From positions 1 to 29,447 of IMG/VR virus record IMGVR_UViG_3300047461_000038: DNA of 29,447 nucleotides, one strand, 5' to 3'. Both the position numbers and the translations under genes were made by a program. Positions 12,021-19,802 of this stretch are shown here, piece after piece; within the stretch, counting starts at the first letter, position 1, and each line of letters opens with the position of its first letter. Under the pieces are notes generated by a model, which saw only the letters and a list, made by a program, of their open reading frames with translations, was not told the origin of the DNA and searched no databases. The DNA comes from a virus.

Positions 12021-12244
12021 GAGTGATGTTTGATTTTCGTTGTGACAACGGACATACTAATGATAAACTTGTAGACACAGAAACTACAGAAATAGATTGT
12101 CCTGATTGTGAACTAAAAGCTAGAAAAATCGTTACACCTGTTAAAGTAAATCGTGAAAAAAACTCTTGGAAGGAAGTCCGTAATTGGTCTAAAAAAAGAG
12201 AGTCACATATTAAACATGAACGGAAACAAGGCGTAACACTATAA
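12017..12244 (+). CDS. FmdB-like zinc-ribbon protein
   Basis: 75 aa from GTG at 12017 (overlapping the previous stop), or 72 aa from ATG at 12026; the second fits the family better because MFDFRC matches the usual (M)xxYxFRC beginning. Probable zinc ligands C9, H13 (CDNGH) and C28, C31 (CPDC), numbered from the GTG, then a basic tail (WKEVRNWSKKRESHIKHERK). FmdB-type ribbons are small single-zinc modules; in phages they often lie beside capsid genes. Role unknown, perhaps nucleic-acid or protein binding. Confidence 0.75.
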   Translation: MRVMFDFRCDNGHTNDKLVDTETTEIDCPDCELKARKIVTPVKVNREKNSWKEVRNWSKKRESHIKHERKQGVTL

Positions 12245-12319
12245 CGTAAGGACAACTCCCGACCATAGAACCCTTACACTTAATACACCTCCATAATGAT
12301 ATAATCACGGAGTTTAATG

Positions 12320-13099
12320 ATGGCAAGACTATTAGAAGAGCGTCCCGAAGACGTAGAAGCAGACACCTTAGAACAAGAGCCTCAAGAAGACGAGGGAACT
12401 CAAGCAGAACAAACTGAACCAGAAGTACCTGAGAAGTATCAAGGAAAGTCCACAGCAGAAATTGTAAGGATGCACCAAGAGGCTGAAAAACTTTTAGGTA
12501 AACAAAGTTCTGAAGTAGGTGAGTTACGAAAGGTTGTTGATGACTACATACAGACACAACTCTCCGACAAAGAAACACAAGTAACAAATTCTGACGAAGA
12601 ATTAGACTTTTTTAGCGACCCGCACGGTTCGGTTGCTAAGGCTATTGAGAATCACCCTAAGATTAAGGAAGCTGAAAAAATCAGCAACCAATATCGTCAG
12701 TCTACAGCTATGAGTAAGTTGCAAAGTAAACACCCTGATATGCAGGATATTTTGCAAGACGAAAAGTTTGTAAACTGGATTAAAGGTTCAAAGATTCGTC
12801 AACAGTTATTCGTTCAGGCTGACAAGCAGTTTGATTATGATGCCGCTGATGAACTTTTCTCTTTATGGAAAGAACGTCAACAGGTAGTTACTCAAACCGC
12901 TGTCAACGAAAAGAATGAAAGGAAACGTGCTGTTAAATCCGCATCTACAGGCAATGCCCGTGGTAGTGGTGAACAGTCAGCTAAAAAGGTTTATAGACGC
13001 GCAGACATTATTAAACTAATGCGTACTGACCCTGATAGATACCAAGCATTGTCAAATGAGATTATGCAAGCGTATGCAGAAGGGAGGGTACGAAACTAA
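12320..13099 (+). CDS. Capsid scaffolding protein
   Basis: 259 aa from the second of two adjacent ATGs; GGAG is 7 nt before this one and only 4 nt before the first at 12317. The first 40 residues are very acidic (Glu/Asp/Gln). A helical, coiled-coil-like middle (YQGKSTAEIVRMHQEAEKLL, then GKQSSEVGELRKVVDDYIQT) and a basic helical C-terminus (KKVYRRADIIKLMRTDPDRY) follow. This charge layout, a basic helix at the end that contacts coat protein, fits T7 gp9 and P22 gp8-type scaffolds. It lies directly before the major capsid gene. It guides prohead assembly and leaves before maturation. Confidence 0.85.
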   Translation: MARLLEERPEDVEADTLEQEPQEDEGTQAEQTEPEVPEKYQGKSTAEIVRMHQEAEKLLGKQSSEVGELRKVVDDYIQTQLSDKETQVTNSDEELDFFSDPHGSVAKAIENHPKIKEAEKISNQYRQSTAMSKLQSKHPDMQDILQDEKFVNWIKGSKIRQQLFVQADKQFDYDAADELFSLWKERQQVVTQTAVNEKNERKRAVKSASTGNARGSGEQSAKKVYRRADIIKLMRTDPDRYQALSNEIMQAYAEGRVRN

Positions 13100-13120
13100 T
13101 ATTATTTTGGAGAATTTAAA

Positions 13121-14083
13121 ATGAGTACAGATACAGGAACATATCCACAGGCAAATAGAATTGTGGACAACACTAGCGCGGCAACTTTCATCCCAGAAAT
13201 CTGGAGTGATGAGGTTATTGCCGCTTATCAAAAGAACCTTGTACTAGCTAACCTAGTCAAGAAACTATCTATGACTGGCAAAAAAGGTGATACTCTTCAC
13301 ATTCCTAAGCCTGTTCGTGGTACAGCTACTGCTAAAGCAGAAAACACTGCTGTTACTATTCAAAACGCTACTGAAGGCGAAGTACAAGTAACTATTGACA
13401 AGCACTTTGAGTACTCGCGTCTAATTGAAGACATCACTGAGACTCAAGCATTGTCTTCTCTTCGTCAGTTCTACACTGGTGACGCAGGTTACGCTCTAGC
13501 TAAACAAGTAGATAGCGACTTGTTTGAACTAGGTAAGCAGTTCGGTAACAACGGTGGCGATTACATTGGTACTGGTTCTTACTTCATTGATGGCACTAAC
13601 GGTCTAACTCAGTATGACGATGACACTGTTAATGGTGCTACTGATGTATTTACTGATGCAGGTTTCCGCGAGTTAATTCAAAAAATGGATGACGCTGACG
13701 TACCTATGGACAACCGTTGTTTAGTAGTCCCACCGTCGCTTCGTAACGCTATTATGGGTATTGACCGTTATACTTCTAGCGATTTCGTAGACGGGCGTGT
13801 TGTAAACAACGGTCAAATCGGTAACTTGTACGGTATTGATGTATATGTTTCATCTAACTGTCCTGTTGTTGAAGCCGCGGCTGACAACAGTGCAAGTGCT
13901 GTAGACCTTAAAGGTGCTATGTTGTTCCACAAGGACGCTATGGTTCTTGCAGAGCAAATGGGCGTTCGTTCACAAACTCAGTACAAGCAAGACTTCCTTG
14001 CTACTCTATACACTGCTGATACTTTGTATGGCACTAAAGTTCTTCGCGAAGATGCCGCGTTTAACTTAGTAGTTCCTGCATAA
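13121..14083 (+). CDS. Major capsid protein, HK97 fold
   Basis: 320 aa. N-terminal arm MSTDTGTYPQANRIVDNTSA, then IPEIWSDEVIAAYQKNLVLA, typical of coat proteins. The core KKGDTLHIPKPVRGTATAKA and HFEYSRLIEDITETQA (E-loop and P-domain-like region) is followed by the A-domain signature VPMDNRCLVVPPSLRNAIMG and GQIGNLYGIDVYVSSNC. GGAG with 7-8 nt spacing gives a strong ribosome site, and codon use is regular, as expected for the most abundant product. A strong terminator directly after it would set its high level relative to the tail genes. Family assignment is strong. Confidence 0.95.
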   Translation: MSTDTGTYPQANRIVDNTSAATFIPEIWSDEVIAAYQKNLVLANLVKKLSMTGKKGDTLHIPKPVRGTATAKAENTAVTIQNATEGEVQVTIDKHFEYSRLIEDITETQALSSLRQFYTGDAGYALAKQVDSDLFELGKQFGNNGGDYIGTGSYFIDGTNGLTQYDDDTVNGATDVFTDAGFRELIQKMDDADVPMDNRCLVVPPSLRNAIMGIDRYTSSDFVDGRVVNNGQIGNLYGIDVYVSSNCPVVEAAADNSASAVDLKGAMLFHKDAMVLAEQMGVRSQTQYKQDFLATLYTADTLYGTKVLREDAAFNLVVPA

Positions 14084-14095
14084 TAGTAGTAACTC

Positions 14096-14132
14096 AAGGG
14101 ACTTCTTCGGGAGTCCCTTTCCCTTTCTTTTT
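14096..14132 (+). terminator. Rho-independent terminator with UUCG loop
   Basis: AAGGGACTTC (14096-14105), loop TTCG, GGAGTCCCTT (14110-14119): a 10-bp stem with one G-U pair, followed by TCCCTTTCTTTTT. Ends the capsid transcript; read-through would feed the fibre and tail genes. Confidence 0.93.
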
Positions 14133-14153
14133 AACTTCACATAGGAATTGTTC

Positions 14154-17100
14154 ATGGCTATATTTAGAGGTGTAGGTAGTGTAGGCGACGTTGCTGATAA
14201 TTCCTTATTAGAAGAAATTACTGCACAAGCAGAAGCCGCAGAAGCATCCGCAACTGCCGCGGCAAACTCAGCTACTTCGGCATTAAATACAGAATTAACC
14301 TCAGCTAGTTTTAGTACATCTGACGGTGTGCTAACACTGACTAAACAAGATAACGAAACAGTGACCACAGATTTAGATGGTCGCTTTCATATTATAGGTA
14401 CAGACATACCTAATGCAGACATATCAGAGGCTAGTGTTACACAGCATCAATCAGCACTTAGTATTACTGAATCTCAAATTAATGATTTACAATCTTACAT
14501 AACAGATTACACAGTAACTCAATCAGACGTAACAGCGCATCAAGCCGCCCTATCAATTACTGAATCTCAGATTAGTAATTTGCAGTCTTATCTTACTTCG
14601 TTTGATATTACTGAACAAACTGACCCTAAGTACCTACGCTCTGATGCCAATGATACAACCACAGGCACTATTACTGCGGCAGGGTTAATTGTAGACACAG
14701 ATACGCTTTATGTTGATGCTACTAATAATAGAGTAGGTATAGGAACTACTAGTCCAATCGCGCCACTACAAGTCAATGGTACTATCTATGCAGAAGGCGG
14801 TACGTTTGATGCCCCAGACGATGGAAACGACCCAAGCGGTTCAGACAATATAGATAATGTAGCGTTTGTAATGCCGCGAAACAACAAGCTAGGCTTTTGG
14901 CATGATGGTTATTTCCGTAGTTTGCTACATCAAGACCCACAAGGTGTTACTCAAATTGGTCAAATAAATACAAACTATATTACAGCTATAAAGTTAAACT
15001 GTGGTACTAGTGGTGACGTTACCATACAAAACACAGATGGTGATGCAGGGCTTACAGTACAGGGTGCATTGACTGCCAGTAGTCTTGCTTACCCAACTGC
15101 TGATGGTACAAACGGTCAGGTTATTGTTACTGATGGTAATGGCACTCTGTCTTTTACAGACCAATCAGGTGGTATAGCACTTTCAGATTTAAGTGTAAGC
15201 GGAACAGAAGGCACTGCATCAGGTGATGGGGGTATTGCCTATAATAACTCTACTGGTGTGTTTACATATACTCCACCAGATTTATCTAGCTACTTAACAT
15301 CATTTGATATAACTACACAGACTGACCCTAAGTATCTACGCTCTGATGGCAATGATACAACTACAGGCACTATTACTGCTGTTGGATTAAACACTAGCGG
15401 TCAAATCATTTCTCAACGCACAGATAACAATGCAGGTTTAGTTTTAAAATCAAGCGACACAGATGCTCAGTCTGGTCCAGTAGCAAACTTTATAAGAAAT
15501 AATGCTGAAGCAGGTGCAACTGGAGATGCACTGGGGCATATTAGATTTATGGGTCAAGATTCTGACTCTGACTCACAAAGATATGCTTCTATAACTGCAC
15601 ATATAGAAGACCCTACTGACGCTTCACATGATGGCGGTCTTGATATTGCTGTAGCATACAACGCACAAATGAAAAACCGCATAAGCATAAAACACGTTAG
15701 CGACCAAAGTTCAGTCGTAATAAACGAAGCAGGTGATGACGTTGATTTCCGAGTAGAGTCAGACACTAATCAGAATGCGTTATTCTTGCGAGGTAGTGAT
15801 GGAAACGTAGGTATAGGCAAAAATGACCCCTCTACTGCTCTTGATGTAAACGGAACTATAACTGCTACAGGTTTGGTTTCAAGCAGTATTACTTACCCAA
15901 CTTCTGATGGCTCAAGTGGTCAAGCCTTAATAACTGACGGTTCGGGTAATCTGAGTTTTTCAAGTATTGGTGGAGCATGGACAAGTCATAGCTCGGGTGA
16001 AACTACATATAGCGACCAAGTAGGTATGGGTAGTTTTTTCCATTTGGATGAGGCTTTTGTTGAGATAACAGATGACAGTACCGATGGTAGCACATTAATC
16101 CCACAGTTTGCAATACGCACAAATACAACTACAAGCAAGCCAGTGTTCTTTACTGTTAATGACGATAGCGACCTTCAAATAAAGACTAACGAAAATGATG
16201 GTGAGATTGTATTTGTTTCAGGTTCTAATGAAAGACTGCGAATACATGAGGATGGCAATATAGGCGTAGGCATAGCAAATCCTCAATATAAACTTGATGT
16301 AAACACTGGCTCATTTAGAGCAGGTGGGCTTATTTATCCAACTTCTGACGGAACAAATGGTCAAGTGCTTGTTACTAATGGTAGTGGAACATTGTCTTTT
16401 GCAGACCAATCAGGTGGCGGTAGCGGTCTTTCCGACATAGTAGAAGATACAACCCCACAACTAGGTGGTAACTTAGATTGCCAAAACAAAGAAATACAAA
16501 ATACAGGAAAAATAAGTGGCGGTAGTGGAGCGGAACTTAGTTATTATGTGTTCAACAATGATGTAGACACTGGAATTTCTAACTTAGATTTAAACAGTGC
16601 TACTGGTAATGACTGTATTTCTTTAATTACTGGCGGCACTCATGCTATGTTTGTCAATGCTAGTCAACAAGTTGGTTTTGCCGCAGGTACTCATGCCGCC
16701 CCTTCTATTACTTTTAAAGACGACACTGACACAGGTATATCTAACTCAACAGCTAATACCTTAGACTTCAGTGTTGGTGGCAACGACAAGATGCGCCTTG
16801 ACTCTTCTGGGAAACTTCTTATAGGAACAACTTCAACAGGTTCTTATTTTGCTACAGTTAGAGCGAACGGCAGAATTGAAGGTACAGGATTTGTTGGGAA
16901 TAGCAATTCTAGTTTGTTCACGCAAGGTGGCAACATGGGCGGTGCTACTATAGAGGTGCGTAGTTACACCAGTTACTCCTCAAGCGCACAAAATCTAGTT
17001 AGCTTTCAAGGCTCTACAGGCTCTGTGCGTGGCAGTATAACAATGGCAGGTATTTCTACACAATATAACACTACATCTGATGAGCGTATGAAAGAAAACA

Positions 17101-17351
17101 TACAAGATGCGGGTGATGCAGGTGCTAAGATAGATGCTATACGAATCAGACAGTTTGACTGGAAAGAAGGTGGAGTGCATCAAGACTTTGGGGTTATAGC
17201 GCAAGAGTTAAACCAAGTAGCACCTGAAGCAGTAGCACAAGGCTTTGCTGAGGAAGATATGTGGAGTGTTGATTACTCCAAACTAGTACCAACTTTAATT
17301 AAAGAAATACAATCACTTCGCGCTCGCGTTGCAGAACTAGAGAGTGAGTAA
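14154..17351 (+). CDS. Tail fibre/spike with S74 self-cleaving chaperone
   Basis: 1065 aa; ATG at 14154 with AGGA 7 nt upstream (the TTG at 14148 has no support). N-terminus MAIFRGVGSVGDVADNSLLE, then an Ala-rich coiled coil. The long shaft has repeats: two copies of YLTSFDIT..TDPKYLRSD.NDTTTGTITA (near residues 144 and 379), three of YPT(A/S)DG..GQ.(L/I).T.G.G.LSF (near 312, 580, 728), and (V/I)G.G...P...L.VNG motifs. The C-terminal ~90 aa form an intramolecular chaperone of the S74 type: TSDERMKENI with catalytic S975 and K980, DFGVIAQELNQVAPEAV and VDYSKLVPTLIKEIQSLRAR. It trimerises and then cuts itself off. Receptor-binding fibre. Confidence 0.92.
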   Translation: MAIFRGVGSVGDVADNSLLEEITAQAEAAEASATAAANSATSALNTELTSASFSTSDGVLTLTKQDNETVTTDLDGRFHIIGTDIPNADISEASVTQHQSALSITESQINDLQSYITDYTVTQSDVTAHQAALSITESQISNLQSYLTSFDITEQTDPKYLRSDANDTTTGTITAAGLIVDTDTLYVDATNNRVGIGTTSPIAPLQVNGTIYAEGGTFDAPDDGNDPSGSDNIDNVAFVMPRNNKLGFWHDGYFRSLLHQDPQGVTQIGQINTNYITAIKLNCGTSGDVTIQNTDGDAGLTVQGALTASSLAYPTADGTNGQVIVTDGNGTLSFTDQSGGIALSDLSVSGTEGTASGDGGIAYNNSTGVFTYTPPDLSSYLTSFDITTQTDPKYLRSDGNDTTTGTITAVGLNTSGQIISQRTDNNAGLVLKSSDTDAQSGPVANFIRNNAEAGATGDALGHIRFMGQDSDSDSQRYASITAHIEDPTDASHDGGLDIAVAYNAQMKNRISIKHVSDQSSVVINEAGDDVDFRVESDTNQNALFLRGSDGNVGIGKNDPSTALDVNGTITATGLVSSSITYPTSDGSSGQALITDGSGNLSFSSIGGAWTSHSSGETTYSDQVGMGSFFHLDEAFVEITDDSTDGSTLIPQFAIRTNTTTSKPVFFTVNDDSDLQIKTNENDGEIVFVSGSNERLRIHEDGNIGVGIANPQYKLDVNTGSFRAGGLIYPTSDGTNGQVLVTNGSGTLSFADQSGGGSGLSDIVEDTTPQLGGNLDCQNKEIQNTGKISGGSGAELSYYVFNNDVDTGISNLDLNSATGNDCISLITGGTHAMFVNASQQVGFAAGTHAAPSITFKDDTDTGISNSTANTLDFSVGGNDKMRLDSSGKLLIGTTSTGSYFATVRANGRIEGTGFVGNSNSSLFTQGGNMGGATIEVRSYTSYSSSAQNLVSFQGSTGSVRGSITMAGISTQYNTTSDERMKENIQDAGDAGAKIDAIRIRQFDWKEGGVHQDFGVIAQELNQVAPEAVAQGFAEEDMWSVDYSKLVPTLIKEIQSLRARVAELESE

Positions 17352-17360
17352 GGATTAATT

Positions 17361-17519
17361 ATGACTCAAGAAGGAAAACAAGTTTTAGATTTAGCCGCGG
17401 CTTCTACAGGTATACTATCGTTAGCGGCTTGGTTGCCGCCTTTAGCTAGTTTATTTACGATTGTATGGTTAGGTATTCGTATTTGGGAATCAGACACAGT
17501 ACAGAACTTACGAAAGTGA
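17361..17519 (+). CDS. Small holin-like membrane protein
   Basis: 52 aa: MTQEGKQVLDLAAASTGILS, then LAAWLPPLASLFTIVWLGIR and IWESDTVQNLRK. One or two membrane segments (about 9-23 and 25-43) split by Leu-Pro-Pro, with a charged C-terminus. The WLPP(L/I)ASLxTIVWxGIRI(W/Y)E(S/T)DTVQ motif is one I link to small putative phage holins. AAGGA precedes the ATG, and the stop overlaps the next GTG. It would permeabilise the inner membrane or act as pinholin/antiholin with the 3-TM protein at 19404. Confidence 0.72.
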   Translation: MTQEGKQVLDLAAASTGILSLAAWLPPLASLFTIVWLGIRIWESDTVQNLRK

Positions 17520-18139
17520 TAAGACTATTTTTTTTGCTAATGATGTTGTCAGCGGCTACTTGGAGTGACAACACGCAGGAAGGTTCTCTTAACTCCTTTC
17601 ACGGTGAAAACAGCACCACAAATAGTAACAACACAACAACAGATACATCAACAAGCAACACATACAACGGAGCAGGAAGTAGTAGTGAAATACCAGTAGG
17701 TTCAGCCGTTAGTCCTAGCTATATGTCAAACGGTATGGACACCTGCCTTAAGGGTTCAGGTAATTCGCTACAAACAGTAGGTGTAGGTTTTAGCAAGGGC
17801 GGTTATGAAGTAGACCCTAACTGTGACCGTAGACGGGACGCTAAGTTGTTATCAGACTTAGGTATGAAGGTAGCCGCAGTAGCCCGTATGTGTGAAGCAG
17901 TAGAAGTGTGGAGGAGTATGTTCTTGTCAGGGACACCCTGCCCCATACTAAGTAATGGTAAGCTAGTCGTAGGTAAACGTGCAGTGCTAGTAATGAAGAG
18001 ACAACCAGAAGTATATATACCTGACTATGAAGATAATTCTGAATGGTACAACACTATACTAAACATTGGAGGAGAGGACACAGATGAAGAAGACGATATT
18101 ATCTCTGTTAGTGCTAAGTTCCGTAGCACAAAGCAGTGA
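17516..18139 (+). CDS. Exported four-Cys protein, conserved in marine phages
   Basis: 207 aa from GTG at 17516 (GTGA overlap with the holin-like gene). N-terminus MIRLFFLLMMLSAATWSDNT is a clear signal peptide, with cleavage expected near residues 14-17. A Ser/Thr/Asn-rich low-complexity linker follows (about 20-58), then a conserved domain: MDTCLKGSGNSLQTVGVGFS, EVDPNCDRRRDAKLLSDLGM, KVAAVARMCEAVEVWRS and SGTPCPIL, with four Cys that may form two disulfides. I recall the same DxNC(E/D)R...GMKVAA(V/A)xxMC...GTPCP pattern from cyanophages and other marine phages, without function. Its end overlaps the next gene by 56 nt. Confidence 0.8.
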   Translation: MIRLFFLLMMLSAATWSDNTQEGSLNSFHGENSTTNSNNTTTDTSTSNTYNGAGSSSEIPVGSAVSPSYMSNGMDTCLKGSGNSLQTVGVGFSKGGYEVDPNCDRRRDAKLLSDLGMKVAAVARMCEAVEVWRSMFLSGTPCPILSNGKLVVGKRAVLVMKRQPEVYIPDYEDNSEWYNTILNIGGEDTDEEDDIISVSAKFRSTKQ

Positions 18140-18920
18140 GTTAGACAACCTAATTAATACCTCCAATGCTATTGTTGACCAAATAGATAGAGGCATTAAG
18201 TTAGTAGGTGCGGCACAAGAGTATGCTTATACAGGCTCAGGATTGTCTGATGGTACATTGTCAAGCACAGCGCACATTAGTGCAGAACAGTTACAAGCAT
18301 ACAATAATGCTTTGACTAATATGTCTAACTACTTGCCTTACGGTGACTTACAAACTGTGTTAGAAGAAAAAGCATACACTGAGTTAGACATGATGGATGA
18401 AGCTATTGGTGTATTTACTGAAGTAGTAGTTGACATGATTGCTGTGCAGGAAGTAGCTGAAATAGCAGAGTCAGCCTCTAGTCCTCAAGAGGAAGCCGAG
18501 GTACAAACTTTTGTAGAAAACAATATAGAAGTATTAACTATTAGTCAAGAAGAAGTAGATACCTATAACCAGTCTGTAGATGACATCGAGACACACGCTA
18601 ACAACGCTAGTGCATTCCTAGCGGTAGCGGGTAACGAACAAGCTGTAGCGTTTTTAGAGCAGGGTATAGAGAATGCTAACACTACAGCAGAGCAGACAAA
18701 CATCTTTTATGATGCTAATGCTCAATGGGTAGCTATGGGTTACAACACTACTAGAAACCTTACGGCAGTTTATCTTAATGGTCAGGACTTTGGGTTAGAT
18801 TTGTATGCGTCTGAAGCTGAAGTACTAGCTTTAGGAAGTGAATCAGAATACTATTTAACTGGTCCTACTGCTCAGAGTTATAGTTGCTTTATGTACGGGA
18901 CTGACTGCGTAGAATTATGA
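18084..18920 (+). CDS. Second exported protein, unknown
   Basis: 278 aa; ATG at 18084 behind a GGAGGAGAGG ribosome site inside the upstream gene. MKKTILSLLVLSSVAQSSEL is a classical signal peptide (cleavage near residue 18). The mature part is acidic and helical (LDNLINTSNAIVDQIDRGIK; EVVVDMIAVQEVAEIAESAS), with one Cys pair near the end (SCFMYGTDCVEL). It belongs to the lysis/membrane group between two holin candidates. It is always in step with the four-Cys protein here, so the two may act together in the periplasm or at the envelope. Family not recognised. Confidence 0.78.
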   Translation: MKKTILSLLVLSSVAQSSELDNLINTSNAIVDQIDRGIKLVGAAQEYAYTGSGLSDGTLSSTAHISAEQLQAYNNALTNMSNYLPYGDLQTVLEEKAYTELDMMDEAIGVFTEVVVDMIAVQEVAEIAESASSPQEEAEVQTFVENNIEVLTISQEEVDTYNQSVDDIETHANNASAFLAVAGNEQAVAFLEQGIENANTTAEQTNIFYDANAQWVAMGYNTTRNLTAVYLNGQDFGLDLYASEAEVLALGSESEYYLTGPTAQSYSCFMYGTDCVEL

Positions 18921-19393
18921 GTTTAGAAAAGTCAGAACTAAAGATTGGTAATACGTCATTCAAAGGCATTTGGATTGCTATTGTGATGACGATTGGTACT
19001 AGCATTGGTGGAACAGTCTGGACTGCATCTAGTTTGTACTCAAGACTGGAAGCAGTAGAAGCTAAGAAGATACCAAATGTACAGCCCATGCACGAAGAAA
19101 TACAGTTAATCAAACAGCAGTTAGTAGATAACGATATTAGCCAATTAAAGTCGAAATTAGCGACTTTAGGAACAAGGCTAGATACCCTACTAAGTCAACA
19201 AGAAAAGCTGTTAGAACTTAAATCTGAGCTTTCTACGCTATCTAACGAGATAGAGGCTATGAAAGGAACAGTAGCTAAGGCTGAAATAATAATAGAAAAC
19301 ATTGGCGATGTTGACAGCAAGGTAAAGACATTGACTAAAGAGGTAGAGGATTTGTGGCAAGGTATGGATTACTTGTCTAATCCCCTTAAGTGA
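18917..19393 (+). CDS. Membrane-anchored coiled-coil protein (spanin-like topology)
   Basis: 158 aa; ATGA overlap with the previous gene. A short cytoplasmic N-terminus (MSLEKSELKIGNTSFKG) is followed by one transmembrane helix (about 17-37, IWIAIVMTIGTSIGGTVW), then about 110 residues of heptad-like coiled coil (IQLIKQQLVDNDISQLKSKL; LELKSELSTLSNEIEAMKGT). Topology and location next to holins resemble an inner-membrane spanin, but no embedded lipoprotein gene was seen. It could instead be a phage envelope protein of unknown role. Confidence 0.7.
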   Translation: MSLEKSELKIGNTSFKGIWIAIVMTIGTSIGGTVWTASSLYSRLEAVEAKKIPNVQPMHEEIQLIKQQLVDNDISQLKSKLATLGTRLDTLLSQQEKLLELKSELSTLSNEIEAMKGTVAKAEIIIENIGDVDSKVKTLTKEVEDLWQGMDYLSNPLK

Positions 19394-19403
19394 GGCGAAT
19401 ATA

Positions 19404-19802
19404 ATGTTGCAACAATTAATCGGACCTGTTACAGGATTACTTGACAAATTCATAGAGGATAAAGACAAGAAGAATGCTATCGCCTTTGAACTTTCGACAA
19501 TGGCTGAAAAACACGCGCAGGAACTTGCGAAAGCGCAACTTGAAGTTAATAAGACAGAAGCGGCACACAGAAGCCTATTTGTGTCGGGTTGGAGACCTGC
19601 TGTTGGTTGGACTTGTTGTATTGGACTTGCGAGTCAGTACATTCTTATCCCGATGGCAAATTTTGCGCTTGCTCTTGCCGATTCTACCATTGAAATCCCT
19701 GTTTTAGACATGGCTACTATGATGCCAGTGCTGATGGGTATGCTTGGTTTAGGTGCAATGAGAACTGTAGAAAAAACTAAAAAAGTACAGAGGGACAGAT
19801 AA
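19404..19802 (+). CDS. Holin of the 3-TM family
   Basis: 132 aa. A charged helical N-terminal half (MLQQLIGPVTGLLDKFIEDK; AEKHAQELAKAQLEVNKTEA) is followed by the motif SGWRPAVGWTCCIGLASQYI and hydrophobic segments at about 66-91 and 100-120 (VLDMATMMPVLMGMLGLGAM), ending in a basic tail. The SGWRPxxGW signature followed by membrane helices is characteristic of the 3-TM phage/GTA holin family. It would form the lesion that frees the M15 endolysin. GAGG 8 nt before the ATG; TAATG overlap with the next gene. Confidence 0.87.
   Translation: MLQQLIGPVTGLLDKFIEDKDKKNAIAFELSTMAEKHAQELAKAQLEVNKTEAAHRSLFVSGWRPAVGWTCCIGLASQYILIPMANFALALADSTIEIPVLDMATMMPVLMGMLGLGAMRTVEKTKKVQRDR

Noticed and set aside
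12277-12305. Possible promoter before the scaffold gene (perfect TATAAT at 12300-12305)
   Set aside because: No -35 at an acceptable distance, and the start would fall on or beyond the ribosome site and ATG.
14148-14153. TTG start two codons before the fibre ATG
   Set aside because: AGGA is 7 nt from the ATG at 14154 and would overlap the TTG, so the ATG is the start.
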